From: Trujillonella humicola
GTDB taxonomy: Bacteria > Actinomycetota > Actinomycetes > Mycobacteriales > Geodermatophilaceae
NCBI RefSeq assembly: GCF_046233715.1
Contig: NZ_JBJNRJ010000009.1
Location: forward strand, 62,001 to 126,000
Reading direction: 5' to 3'
Length of the DNA stretch: 64,000 nt
Below the pieces are notes generated by a model. It did no database searches, was not told the DNA's origin, and worked only from the letters and a program-made list of their open reading frames with translations. The translations under genes and the position numbers were made by a program. Position 1 is the first letter of the stretch. Each line of letters starts with the position of its first letter. Positions 25,830 to 37,110 of this stretch are shown here, one piece after another.

Positions 25830-26777
25830 TCACGTGAGCCACCGCTGCGCTCGCCGCTGCACCCAGGCGTAGAAGACCATCACCAGGCCGACGAGCACGA
25901 CCATGCCCAGGGCCAGCGCCTTGCCCAGGTTCTCCGCGCCCACGACGACGTTGCTCGACAGCGAGTCGGCGATCTGCAGGGTGACCAGCGGGACGCTGCT
26001 GCCGACGAGCGCCTTGGCGGTCGCGTAGGCGGCGAACGCCGAGGCGAACAGCAGCATGGCCGCCCCCAGCACCGGCGGCGCCAGCACCGGCCCGCCCACG
26101 TACCGCCAGTACTGCCAGCCGCTGGCGCCGAGGTTGTCGGCCGCCTCCCGCCACTGCGGGCGCAGCGCCTCCACCGCGGGGGTGATGGTGAGGACCATCA
26201 GCGGGATCAGGAAGTACAGGTAGACCAGCGCCAGGCCGCTCATGGAGTACAGCGAGAAGCCGTCCAGGCCGAGTCTCTCGGTGAGCAGCGGGGTGACGAC
26301 GCCGGCGTTGCCGATGGTGGCGAGGAAGGCGAACGCGAGCGGGACGCCGCCGAAGTTGGCCAGCACGCCGGAGGCGGTGAGCACCAGCCGGCGCAGCGCC
26401 CGCCCGCGGCGGGAGCCGACGACCGCGAAGGACAGGGCGAGGCCCAGCACCGTGGCGAGCACGGCGGTGGTCGCGGACAGCTGCAGGCTGCCGAGGTAGG
26501 CCCGCCCGGAGGCGCCCTCGGTGATGCTGCTGATGTTGTCGGTGGACCAGGTCTCGTCGAAGGTGATCGGGTCGGTGACCCGGAACGCCTCGACCGCGAG
26601 CACGCCCAGCGGCAGCAGCAGGAAGACCGCGACGTAGAGGAAGAACGGCAGCGTGCCCAGCACGCTGAGCAGCCCCGCGCGGCGAGCGCGGGGCTGCTCG
26701 GCGCGGCGCGCGCCGGCGCGCCGGCCGCCGCGGGTGCGGGGAGCCGGCGCGCCGGGGGCCTCCAGGGTGGTGCTCAG
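25830..26777 (-). CDS. ABC importer permease (PotB type), probable CTG start
   Basis: 315 residues with six helices and an EAA loop EAADNLGASGWQYWRYVGGPVL. A basic cytoplasmic N-terminus (residues 1-35) precedes the first helix. No ATG, GTG or TTG lies near the expected start. The in-frame CTG at 26777 overlaps the binding-protein stop (CTGA) and has GAGGAG 8 nt upstream, so CTG initiation with coupling is proposed. An in-frame GTG about 38 codons later would remove the basic tail and has no ribosome-binding site. The first helix begins FFLYVAVFLLLPLGVLAV. Confidence 0.82.
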   Translation of the reverse strand: MSTTLEAPGAPAPRTRGGRRAGARRAEQPRARRAGLLSVLGTLPFFLYVAVFLLLPLGVLAVEAFRVTDPITFDETWSTDNISSITEGASGRAYLGSLQLSATTAVLATVLGLALSFAVVGSRRGRALRRLVLTASGVLANFGGVPLAFAFLATIGNAGVVTPLLTERLGLDGFSLYSMSGLALVYLYFLIPLMVLTITPAVEALRPQWREAADNLGASGWQYWRYVGGPVLAPPVLGAAMLLFASAFAAYATAKALVGSSVPLVTLQIADSLSSNVVVGAENLGKALALGMVVLVGLVMVFYAWVQRRAQRWLT

Positions 26778-27937
26778 CCGGAGATCTCCTCGTTCCAGCG
26801 GGCCGTCACGACCTCCTTGGCGGCGACCTCCTGCTCCTCGGTCGGGAACTGGGCCTCGCCCTCGACCGTGGGCAGGGCGGCCAGCGCCTCGGCGTCGGCG
26901 GTGCCGGCCTCCTCCATCGCGTCCAGCCGCACCGGGCGGGCGCCGCCGGCCAGCCAGAGGTTCTGGCCCTCGTCGCTGTAGAGGAACTCCTGCCAGAGCC
27001 GGGCGGCGGCCGGGTGCGGGGCGTAGGCGCTGATGGCCTGGCTGTAGTAGCCGCCGTACAGCCCGTCGGCGGGGACGACCACCTGCCACTCGGTGCCGAT
27101 CTCGGCGAGGCCCTCGGCGTAGGCGGCGTTCAGGTAGTCCCAGTCGATGACGATCGGGGTCTCGCCGCTCTCGACGGTGGCCGGCGTGCTCTCGACCGGG
27201 TTGAAGTTGCCGATCTCCTTGAGCTCGACGAAGAAGTCGATGCCGGGGCCGATGTCGTCGAGGTCGCCCCCGTTGGACAGCGCCGCGGCCCACACGCCGC
27301 CGAAGGCCGCCGCGGCCTGCGTCGGGTTGCCGTTGAGCGCCACCTGGCCGCGGTACTGCGGGTCGAGCAGGTCCTGCATCGTCTCCGGGCACTCGGCGAC
27401 GATGGTGGCGTTGCAGCCGATGGAGATGTAGCCGCCGTAGTCGTTGTACCAGTGGCCCTCCGGGTCCTTCTGCCCCTCGGGGATGTCGTCCCAGGTCTCG
27501 ACCTGGTACGGGGCGAGGAGGTCCTGGGCCTGGGCCTGGCGGGCGAAGGCGGTGCCGAGGTCGAGCACGTCGGGCGCGCGGTCCTGGCCCCGCTGGCTCT
27601 GGACGGCGTTGAGCTCGTCCTGGCTCGAGCCGTCGGGCAGCGTGCTGTTGACCCGGATGTCGTACTTCTCCTCGAACGTCGAGATGATCTCGCCGTAGTT
27701 CGCCCAGTCCGGCGGCAGGGCGATGACGTTGAGCTCGCCCTCGGCCTGCGCGGCGGCGATCAGGTCGTCCATCGAGCCGAAGTCCGCGAGCGAGGTGGCC
27801 GCCGCGGCGTCGGACCCGCCACCGCCTCCGCCGCCGCTCCCGCCCCCGTCGTCACCGCCGCAGGCGGCGAGGGTCAGGCCGGCCGCGAGCAGGGCCGTGA
27901 GCCCGGTCGCGGCGGTCTTGGGGGTGCTGCGTCGCAC
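26774..27937 (-). CDS. ABC importer substrate-binding lipoprotein (family 1 / PotD type)
   Basis: 387 residues. The signal peptide ends in the lipobox LTLAAC (Cys26), followed by a Gly-rich linker GGSGGGGGGG. The mature protein has family 1 features: EGELNVIALPPDWANYGEIISTFEEKYDI, DVLDLGTAFA, GQVALNGNPTQAAAAF, and IVIDWDYLNAAYAEG. The fold is that of PotD, iron and aminoethylphosphonate binding proteins; the ligand cannot be read. Start GTG 27937 with AGGA upstream. First gene of the operon; no iron box was seen upstream, unlike the second ABC operon. Confidence 0.88.
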   Translation of the reverse strand: MRRSTPKTAATGLTALLAAGLTLAACGGDDGGGSGGGGGGGSDAAAATSLADFGSMDDLIAAAQAEGELNVIALPPDWANYGEIISTFEEKYDIRVNSTLPDGSSQDELNAVQSQRGQDRAPDVLDLGTAFARQAQAQDLLAPYQVETWDDIPEGQKDPEGHWYNDYGGYISIGCNATIVAECPETMQDLLDPQYRGQVALNGNPTQAAAAFGGVWAAALSNGGDLDDIGPGIDFFVELKEIGNFNPVESTPATVESGETPIVIDWDYLNAAYAEGLAEIGTEWQVVVPADGLYGGYYSQAISAYAPHPAAARLWQEFLYSDEGQNLWLAGGARPVRLDAMEEAGTADAEALAALPTVEGEAQFPTEEQEVAAKEVVTARWNEEISG

Positions 27938-28082
27938 GGGGTTCCTCCATGTCGGTACCGGAGCATCTGCGCCGGGCTGCGGCTCACCGCGGCCCGGCGG
28001 CCTCCGGGATGGTGACAGACGGCGAGGCGTCAGGTGGCCCGGAACGGCGACGGTGTGGCCAACACGAGACGAACTGCGCGCG

Positions 28083-28868
28083 TCACCGCCCGCTGAAGGT
28101 CGCCTTGCCCGGGCCGTTCTCGATGAACGACTGCATGCCGGTGCGCTGGTCCTCGGTGCCGAACAGGCCGGAGAACAGCCGGGTCTCCAGCGCCAGCCCC
28201 TGCGGCAGGGTCATGTCCAGGCCGTCGTGGACCGCCTGCTTGGCCGCGGCCAGCGCCAGGGTGGGTCCGGCGGCGAAGCGGCGGGCCATGGCCAGCGCGG
28301 TGGAGTAGACCTCGTCGTCGGGCACGACGGCGTCGGCCAGCCCCATCTCCAGGGCCTCCTCGGCGGACACGTGCCGGCCGGTGAAGATCAGGTCCTTGGC
28401 CTTCGCGGGACCCACCAGGCGGGCCAGCCGCTGCGTGCCGCCGGCGCCCGGGATGATGCCGAGGGTGATCTCGGGCAGGCCCACCTTGGCCCCGGCGCCC
28501 ATGACCCGGAAGTCGGCGCACAGCGCCAGCTCGTAGCCGCCGCCGAGCGCGTAGCCGGTGATGGCGGCGATGACCGGCCGCGGGATGCGCTCCACCGCGG
28601 CGAAGGACTCGGTGAGCTCCCGGCCCCAGACCGCCATCCCGCGCGCGTCGAGGTCGGCCATGGCCTTGATGTCGGCCCCCGCGGCGAACACCCGCTCACC
28701 GCCGTAGAGCACCACCGCCCGCACGTCCTCGCGGCGGCCGGCCTCCAGCGCGGCCGCGCGGACCTCCCGGTGCAGCTGGTCGTCGATCGCGTTCATCTTG
28801 GGCCGGTCGAGGCGGATGGTGCCCACCCCGTCCTCGACCTGCAGGGTCACGAACTCCGGCTCGCTCAC
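28083..28868 (-). CDS. Enoyl-CoA hydratase/isomerase family
   Basis: 261 residues, crotonase fold. Seen are the N-terminal LQVEDGVGTIRLDRP, the oxyanion-hole AAGADIKAM, GYALGGGYELALCADFRV, and the catalytic Glu region LPEITLGIIPGAGGTQRLARLVG with both acidic residues expected of a true hydratase. It hydrates 2-enoyl-CoA in beta-oxidation. Start GTG 28868, with GGAGGTAC about 6 nt upstream. In M. tuberculosis the matching pair echA17 (Rv3039c) and an ABC ATPase (Rv3041c) are also close together. Confidence 0.92.
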   Translation of the reverse strand: MSEPEFVTLQVEDGVGTIRLDRPKMNAIDDQLHREVRAAALEAGRREDVRAVVLYGGERVFAAGADIKAMADLDARGMAVWGRELTESFAAVERIPRPVIAAITGYALGGGYELALCADFRVMGAGAKVGLPEITLGIIPGAGGTQRLARLVGPAKAKDLIFTGRHVSAEEALEMGLADAVVPDDEVYSTALAMARRFAAGPTLALAAAKQAVHDGLDMTLPQGLALETRLFSGLFGTEDQRTGMQSFIENGPGKATFSGR

Positions 28869-29090
28869 GGGTACCTCCGGCGGTGGGGACGTCGTCGTCC
28901 CCGGAACCCTAGGAGAGCGCCGGGCAGGCCGGCCCGGCGGGCGGTCGACCGGCGGCATCCCTCCCGGCTGGAGCGTTGGCCCAGGAGGAGCCAGGACGCG
29001 CCTGCGAGTGGCCGGTACGGGGCCACCGCTGGGCTCGACGCGTCGCCGTCCGAGTGGTCGCCGGAGCTGCTCGGGGATCGAGCGTCGGGG

Positions 29091-29909
29091 TCAGCCCGCG
29101 CGGCGGGCGGTGAAGCGGCCGTCGGCGCGGTCCAGCCGCAGCGGCAGGGCGAAGGTCTCCGACAGTCCCTCGGCGGTGAGCACGGCCTCCATCGGGCCGG
29201 CCGCCACCACCTCGCCGCCGCGCAGCAGCAGCGCGTGGGTGTAGCCGGGCGGGATCTCCTCGACGTGGTGGGTCACCAGCACCTGGGCCGGCGCGTACAG
29301 GTAGCCGGCGAGGTCGGACAGCCGGGCCACGAGGTCCTCCCGGCCGGCGAGGTCCAGCCCCGCACCCGGCTCGTCCAGCAGCAGCAGCTCCGGGTCGGGC
29401 ATGAGCGCCCGCGCGATCTGCACCCGCTTGCGCTCGCCCTCGCTCAGCGTGCCGAACGGGCGGTGGGCGAAGGCGTCGACGCCCCACTGCCGCATCAGCA
29501 TCCCCGCGCGGGTGAGGTCGGCGATCTCGTAGCGCTCCCGCCAGCGGCCCACGACGGCGTAGCCGGCCGAGACGACGACGTCCCCGGTGCGCTCGCCCGG
29601 GCCGATCCGCTGGGCGAGGGCCGCGCTGGTCAGGCCGATGCGCGGGCGCAGCTCGAAGACGTCGACGGCACCGAGGGTCTCCCCCAGCAGCCGGACCTCG
29701 CCGCGGGTCGGGTGCATGTGCGCCGACACCAGCTGCAGCAGCGTCGTCTTGCCGGCGCCGTTGGGCCCCAGCACCACCCAGCGCTCGTCGGCGCGCACGG
29801 TCCAGTCGACCCCGCGCAGCAGGTGGGTCTCGCCGCGGACGACGTCCACACCGCGGACCTCGACGACGGACTCGGCTCCCGAGGCGGGGAACGGGGCGGT
29901 GCTCGACAC
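29091..29909 (-). CDS. Soluble ABC-type ATPase (Rv3041c-like)
   Basis: 272 residues, one ATPase domain. Seen are Walker A GPNGAGKTTL, signature LSEGERKRVQIARAL (LSEGE rather than LSGGQ), Walker B LLLLDEPGAGLD and VTHHVEEIPPGYTH. No permease is adjacent, so the partner is unknown; similar stand-alone ATPases are found next to enoyl-CoA hydratase genes in actinobacteria. Start GTG at 29909 is 6 nt after a TTGGAT -10-like element on the minus strand. It is divergent from glgX across 50 bp. Confidence 0.85.
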   Translation of the reverse strand: MSSTAPFPASGAESVVEVRGVDVVRGETHLLRGVDWTVRADERWVVLGPNGAGKTTLLQLVSAHMHPTRGEVRLLGETLGAVDVFELRPRIGLTSAALAQRIGPGERTGDVVVSAGYAVVGRWRERYEIADLTRAGMLMRQWGVDAFAHRPFGTLSEGERKRVQIARALMPDPELLLLDEPGAGLDLAGREDLVARLSDLAGYLYAPAQVLVTHHVEEIPPGYTHALLLRGGEVVAAGPMEAVLTAEGLSETFALPLRLDRADGRFTARRAG

Positions 29910-29915
29910 GAGGCC

Positions 29916-29921
29916 ATCCAA
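29916..29921 (-). promoter_or_regulatory. -10-like hexamer of the ABC ATPase gene
   Basis: TTGGAT on the minus strand, 6 nt before the GTG at 29909; no ribosome-binding site lies between. It shares the 50-bp divergent spacer with glgX. Confidence 0.35.
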
Positions 29922-29947
29922 CCAACCCGCCCCGGCCCGCCGGTTGG

Positions 29948-29953
29948 CAGGAT
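29948..29953 (+). promoter_or_regulatory. -10-like hexamer of glgX
   Basis: CAGGAT, 6 nt before the ATG at 29960, suggesting a leaderless or nearly leaderless transcript. GGGAG lies between but is too close to act as a normal ribosome-binding site. Confidence 0.35.
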
Positions 29954-29959
29954 CGGGAG

Positions 29960-32098
<2,139 letters not shown>

Positions 32099-32270
32099 GC
32101 CGGGGCCGCCCGGTCAGGACCGCACGACCAGAACCGGGGCGCGACGGGTCGGCGCGCGCCGGGGACGGCGGCGAGCCGGGGTGGACCGGCCGCGGGGCCC
32201 CGGAGGGGCTCCCGGACGGGACACGGGCAGCGGCTCAGCGCAGACCGGGACGGCACGTGGCAGCCCTGTC
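32099..32270. other. Convergent intergenic spacer glgX / FHA gene
   Basis: GC-rich and without a credible gene. Short inverted segments are present but no single dominant hairpin was found apart from the stop-linked element that starts at 32271. Confidence 0.5.
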
Positions 32271-32333
32271 GGCCCCGCTGCAGGGGCCCGCGCCGAGCTC
32301 GCGAGGCGTGGGGGGCAGCGGCGTCCTTCGTCA
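32271..32333 (-). terminator. Stop-linked hairpin (family element), FHA gene
   Basis: On the minus strand it reads TGACGAAGGACGCCGCTGCC and onward, starting with the stop codon. Outer stem CCGCTGC/GCAGCGG; inner stem CCCGCGCC/GGCGTGGG with one G-T pair; loop around CTCGCGAGCTCG. Same plan as the element after glgE but with different, still paired, stem bases. Confidence 0.65.
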
Positions 32334-33317
32334 GTCCTGGGGCTGCTCGAAGGTGATGACCGTCCAGCCCAGCAGCAGGCGGTCGCCGTCGGACAGCGGG
32401 TGGGCCACCCCCGGCTCGAGCTGGGTCCACTCGGTGGCCTCCGGGCCGGCCACGTGGGTGCCGTTGAGCGAGCCGAGGTCGACCAGCGACACCTCCCGGC
32501 CCTGGCGCTGCACGGCGGCGTGGGCCGAGGAGAGCACGTTCTGGGTGTCGGCGATCGGCACCGGTCGCGCGGACCCGGTGGTGACCAGCTCGTGGCTGTC
32601 GGGGCGCCGGCCGAGGACGAGGTCCTCGTCGACGGTGACGACCAGGCCGTCGTCGAAGCGGAGGATCGGCGCGGCCGGGGCGTCGGGCTTCCAGAACGCC
32701 GTCTCCTCCCCGCCGTCCGGGGCGGCACCCTGCGCGGCGGCGGCCGGGGCGTAGCCCCCGCCGGGCGCGCCGAAGCCCGCGTCGGAGCCGGCGGAGAACG
32801 ACGAGGGCGCCTGTGTCGCGCTCGGCGCCACGGCGGCCGAGGGGTGGGCGGCGGCGGCCAGCTGCAGCATCGCGCCGCCGCCGGGCACCGTGCCCTCGAC
32901 GAGGTCGTAGGCCACGCCCGGCGGCATGGACGGGACCGGCTGACCGGGACCGACGTAGAGACTGGAGCCCAGCTGGAAGCCGGCGGCCAGCGTGCACCCG
33001 CCCTCGACCTGGTGCCCGGCGACGGGGACGCCGTCCACCGCCGGCTGGCCCTTGCCGGCCCACAGCGCCACGCCCGTGCCGGTGCCGCCCGCGGCGTCGA
33101 CGAGGACGACGGCGAAGGACGCCGACCCGCCGCCCAGCGCGGCGACCTCGCCGGCCACCGCGCCCAGCACGCGATCGGCGCCGGGGCCGGACACCCCCAG
33201 GCAGGCGTGCAGAGCGGCCGTCAGCGCGGGGGCACCGGGAGCGTCCACCCACAGCAGACCGCCGCCGCGACGGGCGACGACGGAGTCTCCGGGCAGGACT
33301 TCACAGCGGTCGGGCAT
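32331..33317 (-). CDS. FHA-domain protein next to the glycogen genes
   Basis: 328 residues. The C-terminal about 110 residues (about 215-320) form a forkhead-associated phosphothreonine-binding domain: LVLGRRPDSHELV, SSAHAAVQ, LVDLGSLNGTHVAG and DGDRLLLG. The N-terminal part (about 1-140) is an alpha/beta region I do not recognise, joined by a flexible Pro/Ala/Gly linker. FHA domains read Thr phosphorylation by kinases such as the one at 21,528, but no link is shown. ATG 33317 follows a TAGGCT hexamer by 7 nt. Confidence 0.82.
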   Translation of the reverse strand: MPDRCEVLPGDSVVARRGGGLLWVDAPGAPALTAALHACLGVSGPGADRVLGAVAGEVAALGGGSASFAVVLVDAAGGTGTGVALWAGKGQPAVDGVPVAGHQVEGGCTLAAGFQLGSSLYVGPGQPVPSMPPGVAYDLVEGTVPGGGAMLQLAAAAHPSAAVAPSATQAPSSFSAGSDAGFGAPGGGYAPAAAAQGAAPDGGEETAFWKPDAPAAPILRFDDGLVVTVDEDLVLGRRPDSHELVTTGSARPVPIADTQNVLSSAHAAVQRQGREVSLVDLGSLNGTHVAGPEATEWTQLEPGVAHPLSDGDRLLLGWTVITFEQPQD

Positions 33318-33324
33318 GCCCGCC

Positions 33325-33330
33325 AGCCTA
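33325..33330 (-). promoter_or_regulatory. -10 hexamer, probable leaderless start of the FHA gene
   Basis: TAGGCT on the minus strand, 7 nt upstream of the ATG at 33317, with no ribosome-binding site between. Confidence 0.55.
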
Positions 33331-33364
33331 GTGACCGAGGACGGAACTCGGCGGTCCGGCGGGC

Positions 33365-33418
33365 CCGCCACGCCGGTCGCCCCGCCGGACGGCGGGAACG
33401 GTGCGACCGGCGTGGCGG
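33365..33418. terminator. Long hairpin downstream of glgP
   Basis: Perfect 16-bp outer stem (ccgccacgccggtcgc and its complement) plus an inner cccgccg/cggcggg stem. It is 32 bp past the glgP stop and upstream of the FHA promoter, so it probably separates the two units. Confidence 0.8.
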
Positions 33419-33449
33419 ATGTGGTCGTACCTCGGCTCGCGGTCCTCGT

Positions 33450-35999
33450 TCAGGCGGTCACGACGAGGCCGAGCTCCGCGGGGTCGGCGAGGTGCGCGGA
33501 GTGCGGCAGCACGCGCACGGTGTAACCGAAGGCGCCGGTCCGCTCGAGCGGCAGCGTCGCGGTGAACCAGTGCCGGGAGCCGTCGGTGTGCTCGTGGGCC
33601 ATGGGCACCGTGGTGACCTCGTGCAGCCCGTCGGCGTCGTCGACCCGTCCGTAGGCGGCCTGGACCTCGACGTCGTCCGGGGTCAGGCCGGGCAGCTCCA
33701 CCTCGGCCCGCAGGGCCAGGGTGGTGCCGATCTCGGGGGTGTCCCCCACCCCGGTCGCCTCCACGTGCGCGACCCGGACGGTGGCCCAGCGGTCGGCCAG
33801 CCGGGCCCGCCACGCCGACTCCTCCCGGGCCGGCGCGTAGCCGCCGCCGGCCATGGCCCGGGCCGAGCCGGAGGCGGGCACGTACAGCCGCTGCACGTAG
33901 TCGCGGACCATGCGGGTGGCCAGCACCTTCGGACCGGTCTCGCGCAGCGTGTGCCGGACCATCTCCACCCACCGGCTGGGGATGCCGTCGCGGTCGGTCT
34001 CGTAGAAGCGCGGGATGACCTGCGTGCCCAGCAGCTCGTAGATCGCCCGGGCCTCGACGTCGTCGCGCCGGTCGGGGTCGGCGACGCCGTCGGCGGTCGG
34101 GATGGCCCAGCCGTTCTGGCCGTCGAACCACTCGTCCCACCAGCCGTCGCGGATGGAGAGGTTGAGCCCGCCGTTGAGCGCGGCCTTCATCCCCGACGTG
34201 CCGCACGCCTCCAGCGGGCGCAACGGGTTGTTCAGCCAGACGTCGCAGCCCCAGTACAGGTACCGGGCCATGCCGATGTCGTATCCCGGCAGGAAGGCGA
34301 TCCGGTGCCGGACGGCGGGGTCGTCGGCGAACTTGACCATCTGCTGGATGAGCTGCTTGCCGCCGTCGTCGGCCGGGTGGCTCTTGCCGGCGATGACCAG
34401 CTGCACGGGCCGCTCGGCGTCCAGCAGCAGCGCCCGCAGCCGCTCGGGGTCGCGCAGCATGAGCGTCAGCCGCTTGTAGCTGGGCACGCGCCGGGCGAAG
34501 CCGATGGTCAGCACGTCGGGGTCGAACGCGGTGTCGGTCCAGCCGACCTCGGCCTCGGCCGCGCCCCGCGACAGCGCGGTCTCCCGCAGCCGGCGGCGCA
34601 CCTCGTCGACCAGCCGGCCGCGCAGCATGCGGCGGGTGTTCCACAGGTCGCCGGCCGGGATCCGGTCGACGCCGTCGAAGGACGCCGGGCCCTCGCTCCC
34701 CAACGGGTCGCCGGAGCCGGAGCTCTGCGTGCCGAGGTCGACCAGCTCCCGGGCGGTCCAGGTGGGGGCGTGCACGCCGTTGGTGATCGAGGAGATGGGC
34801 ACGTCGGACTCGTCGAAGCCCGGCCAGAGACCGCTGAACATCCCCCGGCTGACGTGCCCGTGCAACCGGCTCACGCCGTTGGCGCGCTGGCCCAGCCGCA
34901 GGCCCATGTGGGCCATGTTGAACTTCGCCGGGTCGTCCTCGGCGCCGAGCGGGATCAGGTGCTCCAGCGGGACGCCGAAACCGGCGAAGTACCGCTCGAT
35001 CAGCGCCCGCGGGAAGCGGTCGATGCCGGCCGGCACCGGGGTGTGGGTGGTGAACACCGTGCCGGCGCGGACGGCCTGCAGCGCCTCGGGGAACGACAGC
35101 CCGTGGGACTCGGTGAGCTCGCGGATCCGCTCCACCCCCTGGAAGCCGGCGTGGCCCTCGTTGGCGTGGAACACCTCCGGCGCCGGGGTCCCGGTGAGCT
35201 GGCAGTACGCCCGCAGCGCCCGGACGCCGCCGATGCCCAGCAGCATCTCCTGGCGCAGCCGGTGGTCCTCGTCGCCGCCGTACAGCCGGTCGGTGACCCC
35301 GCGCTCGGCCGGGGCGTTCTCCTCGATGTCGCTGTCGAGCAGCAGCAGGGAGACCCGGCCGACCTGGGCCCGCCACACGTGGGCGTGCAGCGCGCGCCCC
35401 TCGGGCAGCGGGACGTGCACGACGACGGCGGACCCGTCGGACTGGCGCAGCAGCTTGACCGGCAGGCCGTGCGGGTCCAGCGAGGGGTAGTGCTCCAGCT
35501 GCCAGCCGTCGGCCGACAGCCCCTGCTCGAAGTAGCCGGCCCGGTACAGCAGCCCCACGCCGATCAGCGGCACCCCGAGGTCGGAGGCGGCCTTGAGGTG
35601 GTCCCCGGCCAGGATGCCCAGGCCGCCGGAGTACTGCGGCAGCACCTCGGTGATGCCGAACTCCGCGCTGAAGTAGGCGATCGACGCCGGCGCGTCCTCC
35701 CCCAGCGACTGGTACCAGTGCGGGCCCGACAGGTACTCCTCCAGGTCGTCGACCGCGTCCTGCAGGCGGCGCACGAAGCGCCGGTCCCTGGCCAGCGTGG
35801 CCAGCCGCTCGGCGGAGACCTCGCCGAGCACCTTCACCGGATCGCCGCCGCAGGTCTGCCAGAGCTCGGGATCGAGGGCCTCGAACAGGTCCCGGGTCTC
35901 CGGGTGCCAGGACCACCGGAGGTTCATGACGAGTTGGGCGAGCGGCATCAGCTCCTCGGGGAGGGATGCCCGGACCGTGAACCGACGGAGAGCACGCAC
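33450..35999 (-). CDS. glgP: Alpha-glucan phosphorylase
   Basis: 849 residues, GT35. It releases glucose 1-phosphate from glycogen or maltodextrin ends. The N-terminal about 110 residues match the DUF3417 extension of the actinobacterial GlgP type; then GGLGILAGDHLKAASDLGVPLIGVGLLYRAGYF, HANEGHAGF, ITNGVHAPTW, RRVPSYKR and the PLP-lysine region GTSGMKAALNG. Start GTG 35999. It lies between the FHA gene and the iron transporter, opposite in direction to glgX and glgE. Confidence 0.96.
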   Translation of the reverse strand: MRALRRFTVRASLPEELMPLAQLVMNLRWSWHPETRDLFEALDPELWQTCGGDPVKVLGEVSAERLATLARDRRFVRRLQDAVDDLEEYLSGPHWYQSLGEDAPASIAYFSAEFGITEVLPQYSGGLGILAGDHLKAASDLGVPLIGVGLLYRAGYFEQGLSADGWQLEHYPSLDPHGLPVKLLRQSDGSAVVVHVPLPEGRALHAHVWRAQVGRVSLLLLDSDIEENAPAERGVTDRLYGGDEDHRLRQEMLLGIGGVRALRAYCQLTGTPAPEVFHANEGHAGFQGVERIRELTESHGLSFPEALQAVRAGTVFTTHTPVPAGIDRFPRALIERYFAGFGVPLEHLIPLGAEDDPAKFNMAHMGLRLGQRANGVSRLHGHVSRGMFSGLWPGFDESDVPISSITNGVHAPTWTARELVDLGTQSSGSGDPLGSEGPASFDGVDRIPAGDLWNTRRMLRGRLVDEVRRRLRETALSRGAAEAEVGWTDTAFDPDVLTIGFARRVPSYKRLTLMLRDPERLRALLLDAERPVQLVIAGKSHPADDGGKQLIQQMVKFADDPAVRHRIAFLPGYDIGMARYLYWGCDVWLNNPLRPLEACGTSGMKAALNGGLNLSIRDGWWDEWFDGQNGWAIPTADGVADPDRRDDVEARAIYELLGTQVIPRFYETDRDGIPSRWVEMVRHTLRETGPKVLATRMVRDYVQRLYVPASGSARAMAGGGYAPAREESAWRARLADRWATVRVAHVEATGVGDTPEIGTTLALRAEVELPGLTPDDVEVQAAYGRVDDADGLHEVTTVPMAHEHTDGSRHWFTATLPLERTGAFGYTVRVLPHSAHLADPAELGLVVTA

Positions 36000-36045
36000 C
36001 GGCCGAGACTATCCATGTCGGGGCCTCCGCTCCCGCCGACGGCGG

Positions 36046-37110
36046 TCAGGCGGTCAGGTAGACGCGGGCCGGGCCGGCGACCCGCACGGACACGGCAGAA
36101 CCGGACGCGCGATCCCTGCTGCGCTCGCGGACGGTGAAGTGCTCCACCCCGCCGGGCCCGCTGACCGCGATCCGGACCAGCGAGTCGGCTCCGGCGAAGA
36201 CGACCGACCCCACGGTCGCCGGCACGCCGCCGGAGGCGCCGGGTTCGCCCAGCTCCACCTGTTCCGGCCGGAGCAGCGCCCGCACCGCCGCACCGGCGCA
36301 CGTGACGTCCTCCGCGACCGGGAGCTCGCCCAGGACGGTGCGCACGCCACCGGGGACGGCGGTCCCGGGCAGGACGATCGACTCGCCGACGAACGTCGCC
36401 ACCCCCAGGTCGACCGGCTCGCGGTACAGGGTGGCCGGAGCAGCGGCCTGGACGACCCGGCCGTGCCGGAGGACGGCGACGAGGTCCGCCGAGGACAGCG
36501 CCTCCTGCTGGTCGTGCGTGACGAGGACCGCGGTGGCCCCGTCCGCGGCGAGCGCGGCCCGGACGTCGGCGCGCAGGTCGGCCCGCAGCCCGGCGTCCAG
36601 CGCGCTGAACGGCTCGTCGAGCAGGACCAGCGCCGGTCGTGGCGCGAGCGCGCGCGCGACGGCCACCCGCTGCTGCTGGCCGCCGGAGAGCTCGTGCGGC
36701 ATGCGCTCGCCGAGCCCCTCGAGCCCCACCAGCCGGAGCGCCTCGGCCACGCGGCCGGTCCGCCGCTCGGCCCGGGAGAGGCCGAAGGCGACGTTCTCCC
36801 CCAGGGACAGGTGCGGGAACAGCGCCCCCTCCTGCGGGACCACGCCCACCCGCCGGCGCTCCGGCGGCAGGTGGACCTCCGGGCCGGCGACCGTCCGGCC
36901 ACCCACGGTGATCGTGCCCGAGTCCGGCCGCTCGAACCCCGCGATCAGGCGCAGCAGCGTGGTCTTCCCGCAGCCGGAGGGGCCCAGCACGGCCGTCAGG
37001 CTCCCCTGCGGCACGGCGAGGCTCGCCCCGTCGAGGACCGGCACCGGCCCGTAGGCCTTGACCAGCCCGTCGACGACCAGCCCGGCGCCGGGATCACCGC
37101 GGTCAGCCAC
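36046..37110 (-). CDS. Iron(III) ABC importer ATPase (FbpC type)
   Basis: 354 residues. ATPase motifs: GPSGCGKTTLLRLIAGFERPDSG, VPQEGALFPHLSLGENVAFGL, LSGGQQQRVAVARAL, LVLLDEPFSALD and VTHDQQEAL. A C-terminal TOBE-like domain carries ALLRPEQVELGEPGASGG. FbpC-type ATPases drive ferric-iron uptake with FbpA and FbpB. Start GTG 37110 overlaps the permease end by 8 bp. Last gene of the three-gene operon below a DtxR/IdeR-like box. Confidence 0.92.
   Translation of the reverse strand: MADRGDPGAGLVVDGLVKAYGPVPVLDGASLAVPQGSLTAVLGPSGCGKTTLLRLIAGFERPDSGTITVGGRTVAGPEVHLPPERRRVGVVPQEGALFPHLSLGENVAFGLSRAERRTGRVAEALRLVGLEGLGERMPHELSGGQQQRVAVARALAPRPALVLLDEPFSALDAGLRADLRADVRAALAADGATAVLVTHDQQEALSSADLVAVLRHGRVVQAAAPATLYREPVDLGVATFVGESIVLPGTAVPGGVRTVLGELPVAEDVTCAGAAVRALLRPEQVELGEPGASGGVPATVGSVVFAGADSLVRIAVSGPGGVEHFTVRERSRDRASGSAVSVRVAGPARVYLTA

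Noticed and set aside
23727..27937. Calling the first ABC operon an iron importer
   Set aside because: Protein families overlap with polyamine and phosphonate importers, and no iron box was seen upstream.
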